Part shown: piece after piece, positions 50,352-57,611 of the stretch
How positions within the stretch are numbered: position 1 is the stretch's first letter
Layout of the letters: every line of letters starts with the position of its first letter
Assembly: GCA_046712825.1 (NCBI GenBank)
Contig: JBKKCR010000172.1
Coordinates: 1 to 57,611, forward strand
DNA length: 57,611 nt
Reading direction: 5' to 3'
Origin: DATFGK01 sp046712825
GTDB taxonomy: Bacteria; Actinomycetota; AC-67
Made by a program: the position numbers and the translations under genes
The notes under the pieces: generated by a model
Databases searched by the model: none
What the model saw: only the letters and a program-made list of their open reading frames with translations
Told to the model about the DNA's origin: nothing

Positions 50352-50911
50352 GATGTCTTCTTTCGTCTCATCGGCACAACAACCTCGTTCCCGTAAAGCT
50401 CCTCCGCCAGCCGGCGCCGGGCCCGGAAAACACGAACCTTGACCGCCCCTTCGGTCGCGCCGACCTGTTTGGCGATCTCGGCCAGCGAAAACCCGTACAC
50501 ATCCTTCATGACCAACACCGTCCGCATCGGCGCCGGCAGCCGAGCCAGCGCTTCGTCGAGCGATTCCGACTCGACCGGCTCCTCCGCCTGGGCCGGAGCC
50601 CGTTCCAGCTGCACCAGATCCGCGGGGTCCACCGCCTCGGCTTCGCGACCCCGGCGCTTGAGGTGCGTCATCGCCGCGTTGGCCGCGATCCGGTAGGCCC
50701 ACGTCGCGAACGCCGCGTCGCCCCGGTACGACCGCAACGACCGCCAGATCCGGAGATAGATGTCTTGCATCACGTCGGCCGCGTCGTCATGGTTGCCAAC
50801 GAGCCGATACACCAGGCCGTAGACGGCCTTGTGTGTCTGTTCGATGAGCGCCTCGAAGGCTTCGGAGTCGCCCCGTTTGGCCGCCTCGACGAGCGTGGCG
50901 TCTATGTGCAA
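50348..50911 (-). CDS. ECF-type sigma-70 family factor
   Basis: A 187-residue sigma factor with only regions 2 and 4. Region 2 includes HDDAADVMQDIYLRIWRSL and RGDAAFATWAYRIAANAA; region 4 (about 120-172) ends SLAEIAKQVGATEGAVKVRV with the helix-turn-helix. The overlap with a zinc-finger anti-sigma is the standard regulatory pair. Its regulon and signal are unknown. Confidence 0.93.
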   Translation of the reverse strand: MHIDATLVEAAKRGDSEAFEALIEQTHKAVYGLVYRLVGNHDDAADVMQDIYLRIWRSLRSYRGDAAFATWAYRIAANAAMTHLKRRGREAEAVDPADLVQLERAPAQAEEPVESESLDEALARLPAPMRTVLVMKDVYGFSLAEIAKQVGATEGAVKVRVFRARRRLAEELYGNEVVVPMRRKKTS

Positions 50912-50966
50912 GAACCCTCCGAGCGTTTGACCCTCGGGCCCGCCCCCAGGTTACCGCCCAGATGGG

Positions 50967-51878
50967 TCAATCTCGGTGGGATAGCAGCATCCCGTGCTGG
51001 TCTTTCCAGCGATCGAAGAAGGTGTTCCAGTTCCTCTTGGACCGTTTGGCACGCTCTTCCTCATCGACGGTCGTCCACCCTCGATGGGTGTGCTTAGCAG
51101 CGGGGAGCGGGACCACGACCGCCCGCGTGCCGAGGGCACGGAGTTGGAACGACAAGTCGATATCGGCGTGTCGATACCAGCGGAACTTCTCGTACATGAG
51201 GCCTCTTGCGAGGAGTTCGCGCCGGGTGGCCAGCAGGTAGCCCTCGACCGCGTCCACCTCGGGGCCCGGCGACTCCGTGAACTCGCGCATGTCGGCCGAG
51301 ACGATCCCCCACGGACCCGCCACGCCGACCGACGGATCCTCGAACGCTTCCGCCAACGGTCCGAGTACGTCGCCCATGGGCTCGACCGCGAGGTCTGCGA
51401 GCACAACGACCCGCCCGCGGCCGGTCTTCAGCCCCGCGTTGCGCGCCTGCGCGTAGCCCAGCTCCCGGCCGAGGTGGAGCACGCGCACGCGCTCCGATGC
51501 GAGGGACTCGAGCCAGACCGCTTGGTCGGAGGCGTTGTCGACGAGCACGACCTCGAAGTCGTGCGAGGCGCAGTATCTCGCCAAACCGGCGAGGAATCGC
51601 TCCACGTCGTCGGGGAAGCCTTCGTACAGGAGGTGGATCGAAAACTCGAGCTGCGCCGGCTCGTCGAGAGCGTTCTCGATCCCAGCCGGATCGATGGGCG
51701 CGAACGCGACGCGCGCTTCGGCTGTTGCCCCCGCGGGCGTGTCGCGGACGTCGAAGCCGAGTGCGGTGATCTCGTCCCGAAGCGAATCGGCGCGCGCGAA
51801 GTCTTTCGATGCTCTCGCGCTCTGCCGCTCGACGAGCAGGCGTTCGACCTCCGGCGGGACGTGGCTCGCAGGGCTCAC
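50967..51878 (-). CDS. Family-2 glycosyltransferase with a CysRS-tail-like N-terminal segment
   Basis: A 303-residue protein. Residues 8-50 (LLVERQSARASKDFARADSL, then GFDVRDTPAG) resemble the C-terminal tail of cysteinyl-tRNA synthetase. A GT-A domain follows from about 78: VVLVDNASD (111-118), LGYAQARNAGLK (140-151) and the acidic site LADLAVEP (160-167), with a later RHADIDLSFQLRALG. The usual GT2 opening strand is altered (FSIHLLYEGFPDDVERFL). Donor and acceptor are unknown. It lies 12 bases after hadB and 56 before the sigma gene. Confidence 0.75.
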   Translation of the reverse strand: MSPASHVPPEVERLLVERQSARASKDFARADSLRDEITALGFDVRDTPAGATAEARVAFAPIDPAGIENALDEPAQLEFSIHLLYEGFPDDVERFLAGLARYCASHDFEVVLVDNASDQAVWLESLASERVRVLHLGRELGYAQARNAGLKTGRGRVVVLADLAVEPMGDVLGPLAEAFEDPSVGVAGPWGIVSADMREFTESPGPEVDAVEGYLLATRRELLARGLMYEKFRWYRHADIDLSFQLRALGTRAVVVPLPAAKHTHRGWTTVDEEERAKRSKRNWNTFFDRWKDQHGMLLSHRD

Positions 51879-51890
51879 CGGAGGGCTGGG

Positions 51891-52313
51891 TTAGACGAGC
51901 TCGACCTCCGCCTCGGCGGCGCCGACGTTCGCGTCACCGACGGCGGCCGAGATCTCGAGGACCACGCGGTTGGGATCGAGTTTGCGAGCGACCTTTCCGG
52001 AGACCGTCACTTTGTTACCGGTTTCATTCGGAACCACAACCGGCAGGGTGAACCGCGTCTTGAACCGTTTCACCGCACCGGGATCGCCGATCCAGTCGGT
52101 AACGAACTGGCCGATACGGGCCATCGTGAACATCCCGTGGCTGATCACGTCCGGAAGACCGACCGCCTTCGCGAAGGGCTCGTTCCAATGGATCGGATTG
52201 AAGTCACCGGATGCGCCGGCGTACATGACGAGATTCAGGCGCTGAACGTCGTAGGTCCACGGCTTCAGCTCTTCACCCTCGGAGACGTCGGCGTAGCGCA
52301 CCTTGGCCGTCAT
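51891..52313 (-). CDS. MaoC-like (3R)-hydroxyacyl dehydratase, HadB-like
   Basis: A 140-residue hot-dog-fold protein with the hydratase-2 motif ASGDFNPIHWNEPFAKA; Asp37 and His42 are the catalytic pair. In mycobacteria HadB is the catalytic half of the HadAB dehydratase of fatty acid synthase II. The stop-start gap to the HadA-like gene is one base, so the pair very probably forms a heterodimer. Confidence 0.85.
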   Translation of the reverse strand: MTAKVRYADVSEGEELKPWTYDVQRLNLVMYAGASGDFNPIHWNEPFAKAVGLPDVISHGMFTMARIGQFVTDWIGDPGAVKRFKTRFTLPVVVPNETGNKVTVSGKVARKLDPNRVVLEISAAVGDANVGAAEAEVELV

Positions 52314-52314
52314 G

Positions 52315-52773
52315 TCACCCCTCCTGCGGGGCGGTGCCCCGGCTGACGATCACGGAGCGCGCGATCGCAACTTTCTCGCCGCTGGGGGTCTCGATCGAGG
52401 CCTCGTAGGTCATGAACTCGTTCTTACCCCTCGCTGCGATGGCGGAGATCCTCGGTTTGCCGATGAGGACGTCTCCCGGCTTCACCGGCCGGATCAGCTC
52501 GAACTCCTGCTCGCCGTGAACGACCATCGCGTAGTTCAGGCCGAGCTCCGGGTCGCCCACGACCTGAGGGCCGAACTTGAAGCCGAGCGTGGTGAGGAAC
52601 GTCGGCGGCGCGATGATGTCGTCGTAGCCCGCCGCCTTCGCGGCGGCCTCGTCGTGGTAGATCGGATTGAAGTCCCCGATCGCCGTCGCGAAATCGCGGA
52701 TCTTTTCGCGGCCGACCTCGTAAGGAGCCGAGGCCGGGTACTCCTTACCGATCAGGGCCTTGTTGAGCGGCAT
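52315..52773 (-). CDS. MaoC-like dehydratase partner, HadA-like
   Basis: A 152-residue protein with an N-terminal FAS1-like dehydratase (MaoC_dehydrat_N) fold: it starts MPLNKALIGKEYPASAPYEV and has AIGDFNPIYHDEAAAKAAGY. HadA in mycobacteria binds substrate and lacks catalysis, but here a GD-NPI-H-like motif is retained in altered form. The order rpmG, HadA, HadB matches M. tuberculosis; no HadC is seen. Confidence 0.83.
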   Translation of the reverse strand: MPLNKALIGKEYPASAPYEVGREKIRDFATAIGDFNPIYHDEAAAKAAGYDDIIAPPTFLTTLGFKFGPQVVGDPELGLNYAMVVHGEQEFELIRPVKPGDVLIGKPRISAIAARGKNEFMTYEASIETPSGEKVAIARSVIVSRGTAPQEG

Positions 52774-52803
52774 GACTCCTCCCCTTGATTTCGGCCGGGT
52801 GCG

Positions 52804-53610
52804 CTAGACGCCGAGTTGCGCGCCGGTGACCGGCAGCACGACACCGCTGACGAAGTCGGCCTCGGCCGAACAGAGGTACAGGTGAGCGTTGGCAAGGTCC
52901 TCGGGCCTGCCGGCCCGGCCGATCGCGATGAGGCCGATGGCCATGTTGCGCAGCGGCTCAGGGATGCCCAGGTCCGATCCCTCCTGCTTCGCGGCGGTGA
53001 GCCGGGTCTCGACGAACCCCGGCGCGACCGCGTTGACGTTGATGCGGAACGGGCCGAGCTCTCGGGCGAGGGTCTTCGTCAGCGAGATGAGGGCCCCCTT
53101 GGCCGCGGTGTAGTTCGCCTGGCCGGGGTTCCCGCTGATACCGACCGTCGACGAGGTGAATGTGATCTTGCGGTGGTAGGAGACCTCGCCCTTCTCCGCG
53201 AGCTCCTTCTTCGCGACCTCACGCATGTACGGCATCGCAGCGAGCGACGAGTGGTAGGCCGTATAGAGGTTGACCTTGATCGCGGTGTCCCAGATGTCGG
53301 GGGTCATGTTGTGGAAGGTCTTATCGCGCGTGATGCCGGCGTTGTTGACGAGGATGTCCAGCCGGCCGAACTCTTTCACGGCGACTTCGACCATCCGCTG
53401 CGCGGCGTCGAACTCGACGGTGTTCTCTATCGCTACGACGGCTTGGCCGCCGTTCTTGCGGATCTCCTCGGCGGTCTCTTCGGCCGGATCAGGGTCGACG
53501 TCGTTGACGACGACCGAGGCTCCCTCCTCCGCGAATCGGAGCGCGGTCGCGCGGCCGATGCCGCGGCCCGAGCCGGTAATGATTGCAACTCGGTCGTCCA
53601 AGCGACCCAC
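52804..53610 (-). CDS. Short-chain dehydrogenase/reductase, FabG/HSD-like
   Basis: A 268-residue classical SDR. The nucleotide motif is TGSGRGIG at 12-19, NNAG is at 89-92, and the catalytic set is Asn114, Ser153/154, Tyr167 and Lys171 (YTAAK). An insert near 130-148 is longer than in FabG. It adjoins HadA/HadB, suggesting a 3-ketoacyl or 3-hydroxyacyl step in the same chain-elongation module; the real substrate is not determined. Confidence 0.88.
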   Translation of the reverse strand: MGRLDDRVAIITGSGRGIGRATALRFAEEGASVVVNDVDPDPAEETAEEIRKNGGQAVVAIENTVEFDAAQRMVEVAVKEFGRLDILVNNAGITRDKTFHNMTPDIWDTAIKVNLYTAYHSSLAAMPYMREVAKKELAEKGEVSYHRKITFTSSTVGISGNPGQANYTAAKGALISLTKTLARELGPFRINVNAVAPGFVETRLTAAKQEGSDLGIPEPLRNMAIGLIAIGRAGRPEDLANAHLYLCSAEADFVSGVVLPVTGAQLGV

Positions 53611-53667
53611 AGGCGTTCCCCCCTCAGATGGATGCCGTGCCCGGCTGCGGGGCTCGGCCGAAAGTGG

Positions 53668-53832
53668 CTACCGCGTTTCGCGGTGCTGGGTGTGGTGTCC
53701 GCACCAACGGCAGTACTTCTTCAGCGCGATGCGGTCGCGATCGTTCTGCTTGTTCTTCTCCGTCTGGTAGTTCCGGCGCTTGCAGTCCTCGCAGGCGAGG
53801 GTCACGCCGGGACGGTTATCTGCCTTGGCCAC
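53668..53832 (-). CDS. rpmG: 50S ribosomal protein L33 (zinc-binding form)
   Basis: A 54-residue L33 from GTG 53832, with TGGAGGA eight bases upstream. Cys14, Cys17, Cys41 and Cys44 (CEDC, CRWC) give the C+ type. NYQTEKNKQN and LKKYCRWC are diagnostic. It sits between two tRNA genes upstream and the dehydratase module downstream, as in mycobacteria. Confidence 0.95.
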   Translation of the reverse strand: MAKADNRPGVTLACEDCKRRNYQTEKNKQNDRDRIALKKYCRWCGHHTQHRETR

Positions 53833-53883
53833 GTTCGTCCTCCATGCAGCGACCAGGCCGGAAAGAGCCTGGGACGGGGCGAA

Positions 53884-53889
53884 AGTATA
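53884..53889 (-). promoter_or_regulatory. -10 box for rpmG and the following module
   Basis: TATACT on the minus strand, about 50 bases before the rpmG GTG. The region 17-18 bases upstream has no recognisable -35. Transcripts could also arrive from the tRNA genes. Confidence 0.45.
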
Positions 53890-53990
53890 GCCCCGGCCTC
53901 CGGAGCCACGCGACACACACCGCCCGGCGGAGCCACGTTGGGGGCTGGCGGGCCTTTGTCGGACTCAGCCCGAGTTGGCAGCAGGTTTCG

Positions 53991-54062
53991 TAGCGGGGGG
54001 CGGAATCGAACCGCCGACACAGCGATTATGAGCCGCTTGCTCTGCCTCTGAGCTACCCCGCC
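53991..54062 (-). tRNA. tRNA-Met (CAT), probably elongator
   Basis: A complete cloverleaf: GGCGGGG pairs with CCCCGCT (first pair G-U), T arm GGCGG TTCGATT CCGCC, and anticodon loop CTCATAA with CAT. The paired 1-72 position argues for elongator rather than initiator tRNA. CCA is not encoded. Confidence 0.92.
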
Positions 54063-54072
54063 TCGTTCACGT

Positions 54073-54148
54073 TGGAGCTGGCGGCCGGAATCGAACCGGC
54101 GACCCCGGCCTTACCATGGCCGTGCTCTGCCGTCTGAGCTACGCCAGC
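54073..54148 (-). tRNA. tRNA-Thr (GGT), 3' CCA encoded
   Basis: Acceptor GCTGGCG pairs with CGCCAGC, discriminator T, then CCA in the DNA (54075-54073). The anticodon stem CGGCC/GGCCG encloses ATGGTAA with anticodon GGT. It lies 10 bases upstream of tRNA-Met, the common Thr-Met-rpmG order. Confidence 0.93.
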
Positions 54149-54158
54149 GAGACACCGG

Positions 54159-54164
54159 ATTCTA
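54159..54164 (-). promoter_or_regulatory. -10 box for tRNA-Thr
   Basis: TAGAAT on the minus strand, ending 10 bases before the tRNA 5' end. No clear -35 is present in the end of the upstream gene. Confidence 0.35.
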
Positions 54165-54188
54165 GCGCGGCCCTTCGATCACGCTGCA

Positions 54189-56138
54189 TCAGCGGATCTT
54201 CTCCTCGAAGCAGCCACTTACGGCCTCACCGCCGGGGTCGACCCCTTGGAACGCGATCCGCCAGCCGCCCGCTCCAAGGGTGGCGTCGGCGACGAAGTGA
54301 CCCGGGCCGAAGCGCCGGACCTCAAACTCGATCCTCTCACCCGAGTGCGTTCCGAGGATCGTCGGAAGCGTGGCCACGGGCAGCTCCTGTCCCTGTGCAT
54401 CGAAGAAGGTCACGTGAACCTCATTGAGCCCGGCCGTGCCCGGATCCACGTAGAGCTGCGCGGAACCGGCCGGCAGGCGAACGTTGTAGAGGGTTGGACC
54501 GCCGCTGACCGGCACGGCCTCAACGCGGCAGCGGGTCTCGAGCTCAATGGGGATCTCGAACGAGTCGGTCGGCTGCTGGATGATTACGGTGACGGTCCAC
54601 GGACCGTCCAGGGAAAGGCTGGAGCCGTTGCCCTCGTAGACGCCGCGTCTGATCCGGGTGAGCTCTAGCTCTGTCTCACCGACGGATGCATCAGCGAAGC
54701 GGAAGCGCAGAGCGACCCGTATCGCATCCACCGGCTCGCCGGTGTCCGGCACCGTAGCCCGCACGACGAACGAGTTGGGGCCGGCGAAGCCCGGAGTGAC
54801 CTCGAGCCGGAGGCGGATCGTTTGCGCGAAGTCGGACGCGACCACGACGATGCGATCGGTGGGAACCGCGGTCGCCGATGCGTCCGCCGGCGGCGACGTG
54901 CTGGCGAGACCGGCGGCGGCCGCGAGAGCCAGCCCTGCGAGTGCGAGCTCGGCGCGGGACACCCGACGGAGCCCGGAAGGATCGGATCCGGCACGCGGAA
55001 CGTTCCGGTAGCGGTTGATCGCTCCCAACGTCGCAAGCCCGATGATGAGCGCAGCCTTCGCGATCACGAGTCGGCCGTACGTCGATGAGAAGAGCCCGTC
55101 CCAGGTGCCGATCTCGGCGATCGCACGTACCGTCCCAGTGATCGCGACCACCAGGATTGCGATGCCCGCGGCAGCGGAGAACCGACGGATTGCTCGGGCT
55201 TTGTCCTCTGAAGGCGCGCCCCTGATGCCGAGGAGCAGCGCGGCGAGCCCGCCGATCCATACGCCGGCCGCAAGGACGTGGACGAACTGCGAAGCGATGT
55301 TGCGCCAGCCCGGCTCGCTCGCTGCCGCGTGCCCGGCATGGACATGAGCGAAGACGCCCCCCGCGGCTGCCGCCCCTGCTATCACGAGCGCGAGCCGGGC
55401 GGAGCGTCCGACCGATCGCGTCGCGAGCGCGAACGCTAGGCCGGCCACAAAGATCGCCCCTCCGCGCCAGATCAGCGCGTGACCGATCGGCGTCGACGCG
55501 AGGTCCCCGAAGCCGACTCCTGCGGCCGCACGCTGTGAGAGACCGAGCAGGATCAATCCACCGAGCGCTGCCGCCCAAGAGGCCGTCGTGAATAGCCTCA
55601 CTCCGCCGGGAGCAGCAGAGAATGCCAGCGCCGATATCCACGCGCCGCCAACGAGGCCGAGCAGGCCTACGTACAAGAGCCAGCGCCCGGCCACCTCGAC
55701 GGGCGAGATGGGCGGTGTCACCGGAGCAGCGACTGGGTTCGGCGCCGCGTTCGCCGGCGACACGCCGACGCCGAACGCGAAAGCCCCCCCGGTCGCGTGG
55801 CCGTCCACGCGTGAGACGACGCGCCACGCGACGGTGTAAACGCCCTCAGGCAAGTCGCGAACCCGCACGCGGATCGTGCGAGCGACGCTCGGAACGCGGA
55901 CGGGCCTGCCCAGCTGGAATTCGGCTCCGGTCGAGTCGAGGACCCGGACCACCGAGAGCGCTACCTCGGGATCCTCGGTGAACGTCAGCGTCACGGCGTC
56001 CGGCGGCGAGGTGAGCTCCGCGCTGTCCGTCGGGTCGGAGGATCGCAGCAGCGCGTGCGCTCCCGCTCCTGGCGCGAGGAAAACGAGCCCGGCGCCAGCG
56101 AGCAGAAGCGCTGTGGCGATCCGTCTGCGAAACGTCAT
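54189..56138 (-). CDS. CopC-CopD fusion with C-terminal soluble domain (copper handling)
   Basis: A 649-residue protein. A signal peptide (1-27, ending GAGA) leaves His28 at the mature N-terminus. The CopC domain (28-125) has Asp112 and His114 in VDGHATGG, matching the N-terminal His plus DxH copper site of CopC. The CopD-like membrane part (about 145-425) has eight or so helices with histidines in HVHAGHAAAS and QFVHVLAAGVWIGG. A C-terminal extracytoplasmic beta-rich domain (about 440-649) resembles YtkA-like domains. The fusion of CopC to CopD is known in Actinobacteria and Bacillus (YcnJ); it should bind and import copper. tRNA-Thr follows. Confidence 0.87.
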   Translation of the reverse strand: MTFRRRIATALLLAGAGLVFLAPGAGAHALLRSSDPTDSAELTSPPDAVTLTFTEDPEVALSVVRVLDSTGAEFQLGRPVRVPSVARTIRVRVRDLPEGVYTVAWRVVSRVDGHATGGAFAFGVGVSPANAAPNPVAAPVTPPISPVEVAGRWLLYVGLLGLVGGAWISALAFSAAPGGVRLFTTASWAAALGGLILLGLSQRAAAGVGFGDLASTPIGHALIWRGGAIFVAGLAFALATRSVGRSARLALVIAGAAAAGGVFAHVHAGHAAASEPGWRNIASQFVHVLAAGVWIGGLAALLLGIRGAPSEDKARAIRRFSAAAGIAILVVAITGTVRAIAEIGTWDGLFSSTYGRLVIAKAALIIGLATLGAINRYRNVPRAGSDPSGLRRVSRAELALAGLALAAAAGLASTSPPADASATAVPTDRIVVVASDFAQTIRLRLEVTPGFAGPNSFVVRATVPDTGEPVDAIRVALRFRFADASVGETELELTRIRRGVYEGNGSSLSLDGPWTVTVIIQQPTDSFEIPIELETRCRVEAVPVSGGPTLYNVRLPAGSAQLYVDPGTAGLNEVHVTFFDAQGQELPVATLPTILGTHSGERIEFEVRRFGPGHFVADATLGAGGWRIAFQGVDPGGEAVSGCFEEKIR

Positions 56139-56150
56139 GGGGCGCTCCTT

Positions 56151-56828
56151 CTAGGAGGCCGCCTTCTTCCGCCGCGGCCGAAGCCCGAAGGCGATGCCGA
56201 TCACCGCCAGGGCGATGCCGATGATGCCGAACAGCTTCGCGTTCTTGGCGTCGTCCTTGGCCGCCTGCGCGGCCGTCGCGGCGGTCTTGCGAACCTGATC
56301 GATGGCGAGCTGGAGCTGGCCGTTATTCGGATCTTTCTCCGGGAAGGAGACGGCCGCGACCTCGCGGACGTCATCGAATTTGGTCCCCTCGATCGCGCCA
56401 CGCTCCCCGGAGGTGTAGAAGCGGTCGAACGCTCGACCACGGAGCGTCCCGGTCACGTGGAAGGTGAATGCACCGGGTCGCGTTGGAACGAAACTCTCGC
56501 TGCGCCACTCACCCGGCTCGCCGAACTCGAACGGCTCCAGCGGAACTGGGTTCATCTTCTGCGTGCCGGCCTTGTCGCCGAAGATGACTTCGACGTTGAG
56601 CGATGCCTCTCCCGGGTCGAGCGGGACCGCTTGGGATCTCGGGCGGACCTCGTGCAGGAACATGGCTACAGCGTTGGGTTGACCGGTGAACGTCGGCTCG
56701 GTCTCCCAGCCGATCTCGATCTCCACCGCTCCGAACCGGTCGTGAAGGTGCGCCGAGGCGGGCAGAGCGGCCGCGACGATCCATATCGCGAGCAGGGCGG
56801 CGGCGAGTACAGACAAACGTCGTGACAT
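56151..56828 (-). CDS. Secreted, C-terminally anchored protein with N-terminal histidine; unknown family
   Basis: A 225-residue protein. The signal peptide ends PASA at residue 26, so the mature chain would begin His27-Leu-His29. A beta-rich domain (about 30-160) follows, then a helical linker near 165-198 and a transmembrane helix near 203-218 with a basic RPRRKK tail. The mature-His start, as in CopC, and the 12-base gap to the copC-copD gene suggest a copper role. I do not recognise the domain. Confidence 0.7.
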   Translation of the reverse strand: MSRRLSVLAAALLAIWIVAAALPASAHLHDRFGAVEIEIGWETEPTFTGQPNAVAMFLHEVRPRSQAVPLDPGEASLNVEVIFGDKAGTQKMNPVPLEPFEFGEPGEWRSESFVPTRPGAFTFHVTGTLRGRAFDRFYTSGERGAIEGTKFDDVREVAAVSFPEKDPNNGQLQLAIDQVRKTAATAAQAAKDDAKNAKLFGIIGIALAVIGIAFGLRPRRKKAAS

Positions 56829-56881
56829 TGCTCCTCCTGGCGTTCGAAGTCAGCGGGCCGCCCGGATGGACGGCGGCCGGA

Positions 56882-57484
56882 TCAGAGGGCTTGCGGGCGG
56901 AGCGAAGGCGGACCTCGGATCGGCTTCGGAGCGTTGAGCGAACGGCGAAGCCGCACGCTTCGACGAGCAGGAGACCAGATCGGCGACACCGCCGCCGCGC
57001 CGTCGGGGACGAAGAGTCGCCCGATCGTCTCGCCCGCTCGATACAACATCGCGATAAGGGCGGCGCCGACCGCCGCGATCGCGATCTGCGCCAGTGCGCC
57101 CGCGATGAGGATCGGAAGCAAGAAGTGGTGGAACGGCACCCCCGAAACGAGGCGTTCCATGAACTCGAGGCTCACGAAAGCGCCGATCTGGATGAGCGCG
57201 AGCTTCGCCGTCGTGACGTGCCGCTCGGGCCTGGCGTAGCCGCCGGCCTTCGCCCGCGCGTATCCGCCGGCCAACGTTGCGGCTCCGACGATCACGGCCA
57301 GCATCGCAGCGAAGCGAAGAGCCATCGGGAAGTACCCGTGACCGGTCTCGATCAGGATCGCGTGGCGCTGAGGCGAGCCGGGGAAGACGATGCGATAGCC
57401 GAAGAAGTGTCCGGCCAGCACACCTGCCGCCGCGGTACAGGCGAGTCGGAGCGCCCCGGAGGCGAACGGCCGTTTGCGCGTCAC
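56882..57484 (-). CDS. Four-helix membrane protein, unknown
   Basis: A 200-residue protein with hydrophobic helices at about 10-28, 54-74, 95-112 and 120-147, and a basic, Pro/Arg-rich cytoplasmic tail. Several histidines lie near membrane boundaries (AGHFF, GHGYF, PFHHFL), which could be metal ligands. It is first in a likely operon with the two copper-linked genes (53 bases before the next start). No family recognised; the arginine-rich end may be read past the true functional part. Confidence 0.6.
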   Translation of the reverse strand: MTRKRPFASGALRLACTAAAGVLAGHFFGYRIVFPGSPQRHAILIETGHGYFPMALRFAAMLAVIVGAATLAGGYARAKAGGYARPERHVTTAKLALIQIGAFVSLEFMERLVSGVPFHHFLLPILIAGALAQIAIAAVGAALIAMLYRAGETIGRLFVPDGAAAVSPIWSPARRSVRLRRSLNAPKPIRGPPSLRPQAL

Positions 57485-57558
57485 GCCGAACAGTGTAAGC
57501 CCGAGGCTTCGAGCGAGCCCCGCGCGGGAGGCGCCACAGGGCCGCGTACGATTTTGGT

Positions 57559-57611
57559 TGGTGGTGGGGGGAGGGTTCGAACCTCCGAAGGCTGAGCCAC
57601 CTGATTTACAG
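57559..57611 (-). tRNA. tRNA-Tyr (GTA), 3' part only, cut by window edge
   Basis: The visible part starts in the anticodon loop CTGTAAA (anticodon GTA) and continues through a class-II-type variable arm, T arm GGAGG TTCGAAC CCTCC, acceptor CCCCACC, discriminator A and encoded CCA (57561-57559). The 5' half lies beyond the window. Confidence 0.88.

Overview
This window is a high-G+C bacterial chromosome segment that carries most of one lineage's translation and transcription machinery. I infer Actinomycetota, probably a deep or poorly cultured branch. The reasons are the mycobacterium-like order rpmG, HadA/HadB dehydratases, secE, nusG, rplK, rplA; the RpoC with a charged coiled insert near residues 150-215; the order glmM, glmS, nnrD/E, alr, hydrolase, tsaE, tsaB, rimI, tsaD; zinc-binding S14, S4, L33 and L36; and frequent GTG starts. 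The class is not decided by what I can see.

Nearly everything reads on the minus strand, so the biological order runs from the high-coordinate end to the low end. (1) 57611-53668: partial tRNA-Tyr, a three-gene putative copper module (membrane protein, secreted protein with His at the predicted mature N-terminus, CopC-CopD fusion), tRNA-Thr, tRNA-Met, rpmG. (2) 53610-49950: a short-chain dehydrogenase, HadA-like and HadB-like dehydratases (a fatty-acid-synthase-II-like set), a glycosyltransferase with a CysRS-tail-like N-terminus, an ECF sigma factor and its zinc-finger anti-sigma. (3) 49847-45834: promoter, tRNA-Trp, secE, nusG, rplK, rplA, then a new promoter and leader for rplJ-rplL. (4) 45833-38218: a strong hairpin and two promoters, then rpoB and rpoC. 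rpoC has a one-base frameshift just before its catalytic NADFDGD motif. (5) 38168-33984, PLUS strand: two paralogous MBOAT O-acyltransferases and one SGNH-like esterase/transferase gene, inserted between rpoC and rpsL. (6) 33797-14306: the str, S10, spc and alpha operons end to end (rpsL to rplQ), with infA absent from its usual place between map and rpmJ and a consensus promoter there instead. (7) 14309-1: truA (no canonical start codon covering its conserved N-terminus), an orphan FtsX-like permease, rplM-rpsI with its own promoter, glmM, a DHFR/RibD-like protein, glmS, nnrD/E, alr, an alpha/beta hydrolase, a type-4 uracil-DNA glycosylase, tsaE, tsaB, rimI and the first 18 codons of tsaD.

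Together the genes make ribosomes and RNA polymerase, supply wall precursors (GlmM, GlmS, Alr), repair NAD(P)HX, modify tRNA (TsaB/D/E, TruA), and drive Sec export (SecY, SecE). Several minus-strand promoters can be read directly (TTGAC-like -35, 17-18 bp spacer, TATACT/TAGCCT-like -10). The most unusual parts are the plus-strand O-acylation cassette inside the RNA-polymerase/ribosome supercluster, the CysRS-tail/glycosyltransferase fusion, the roughly 210-residue acidic extension on NusG, and the copper module.
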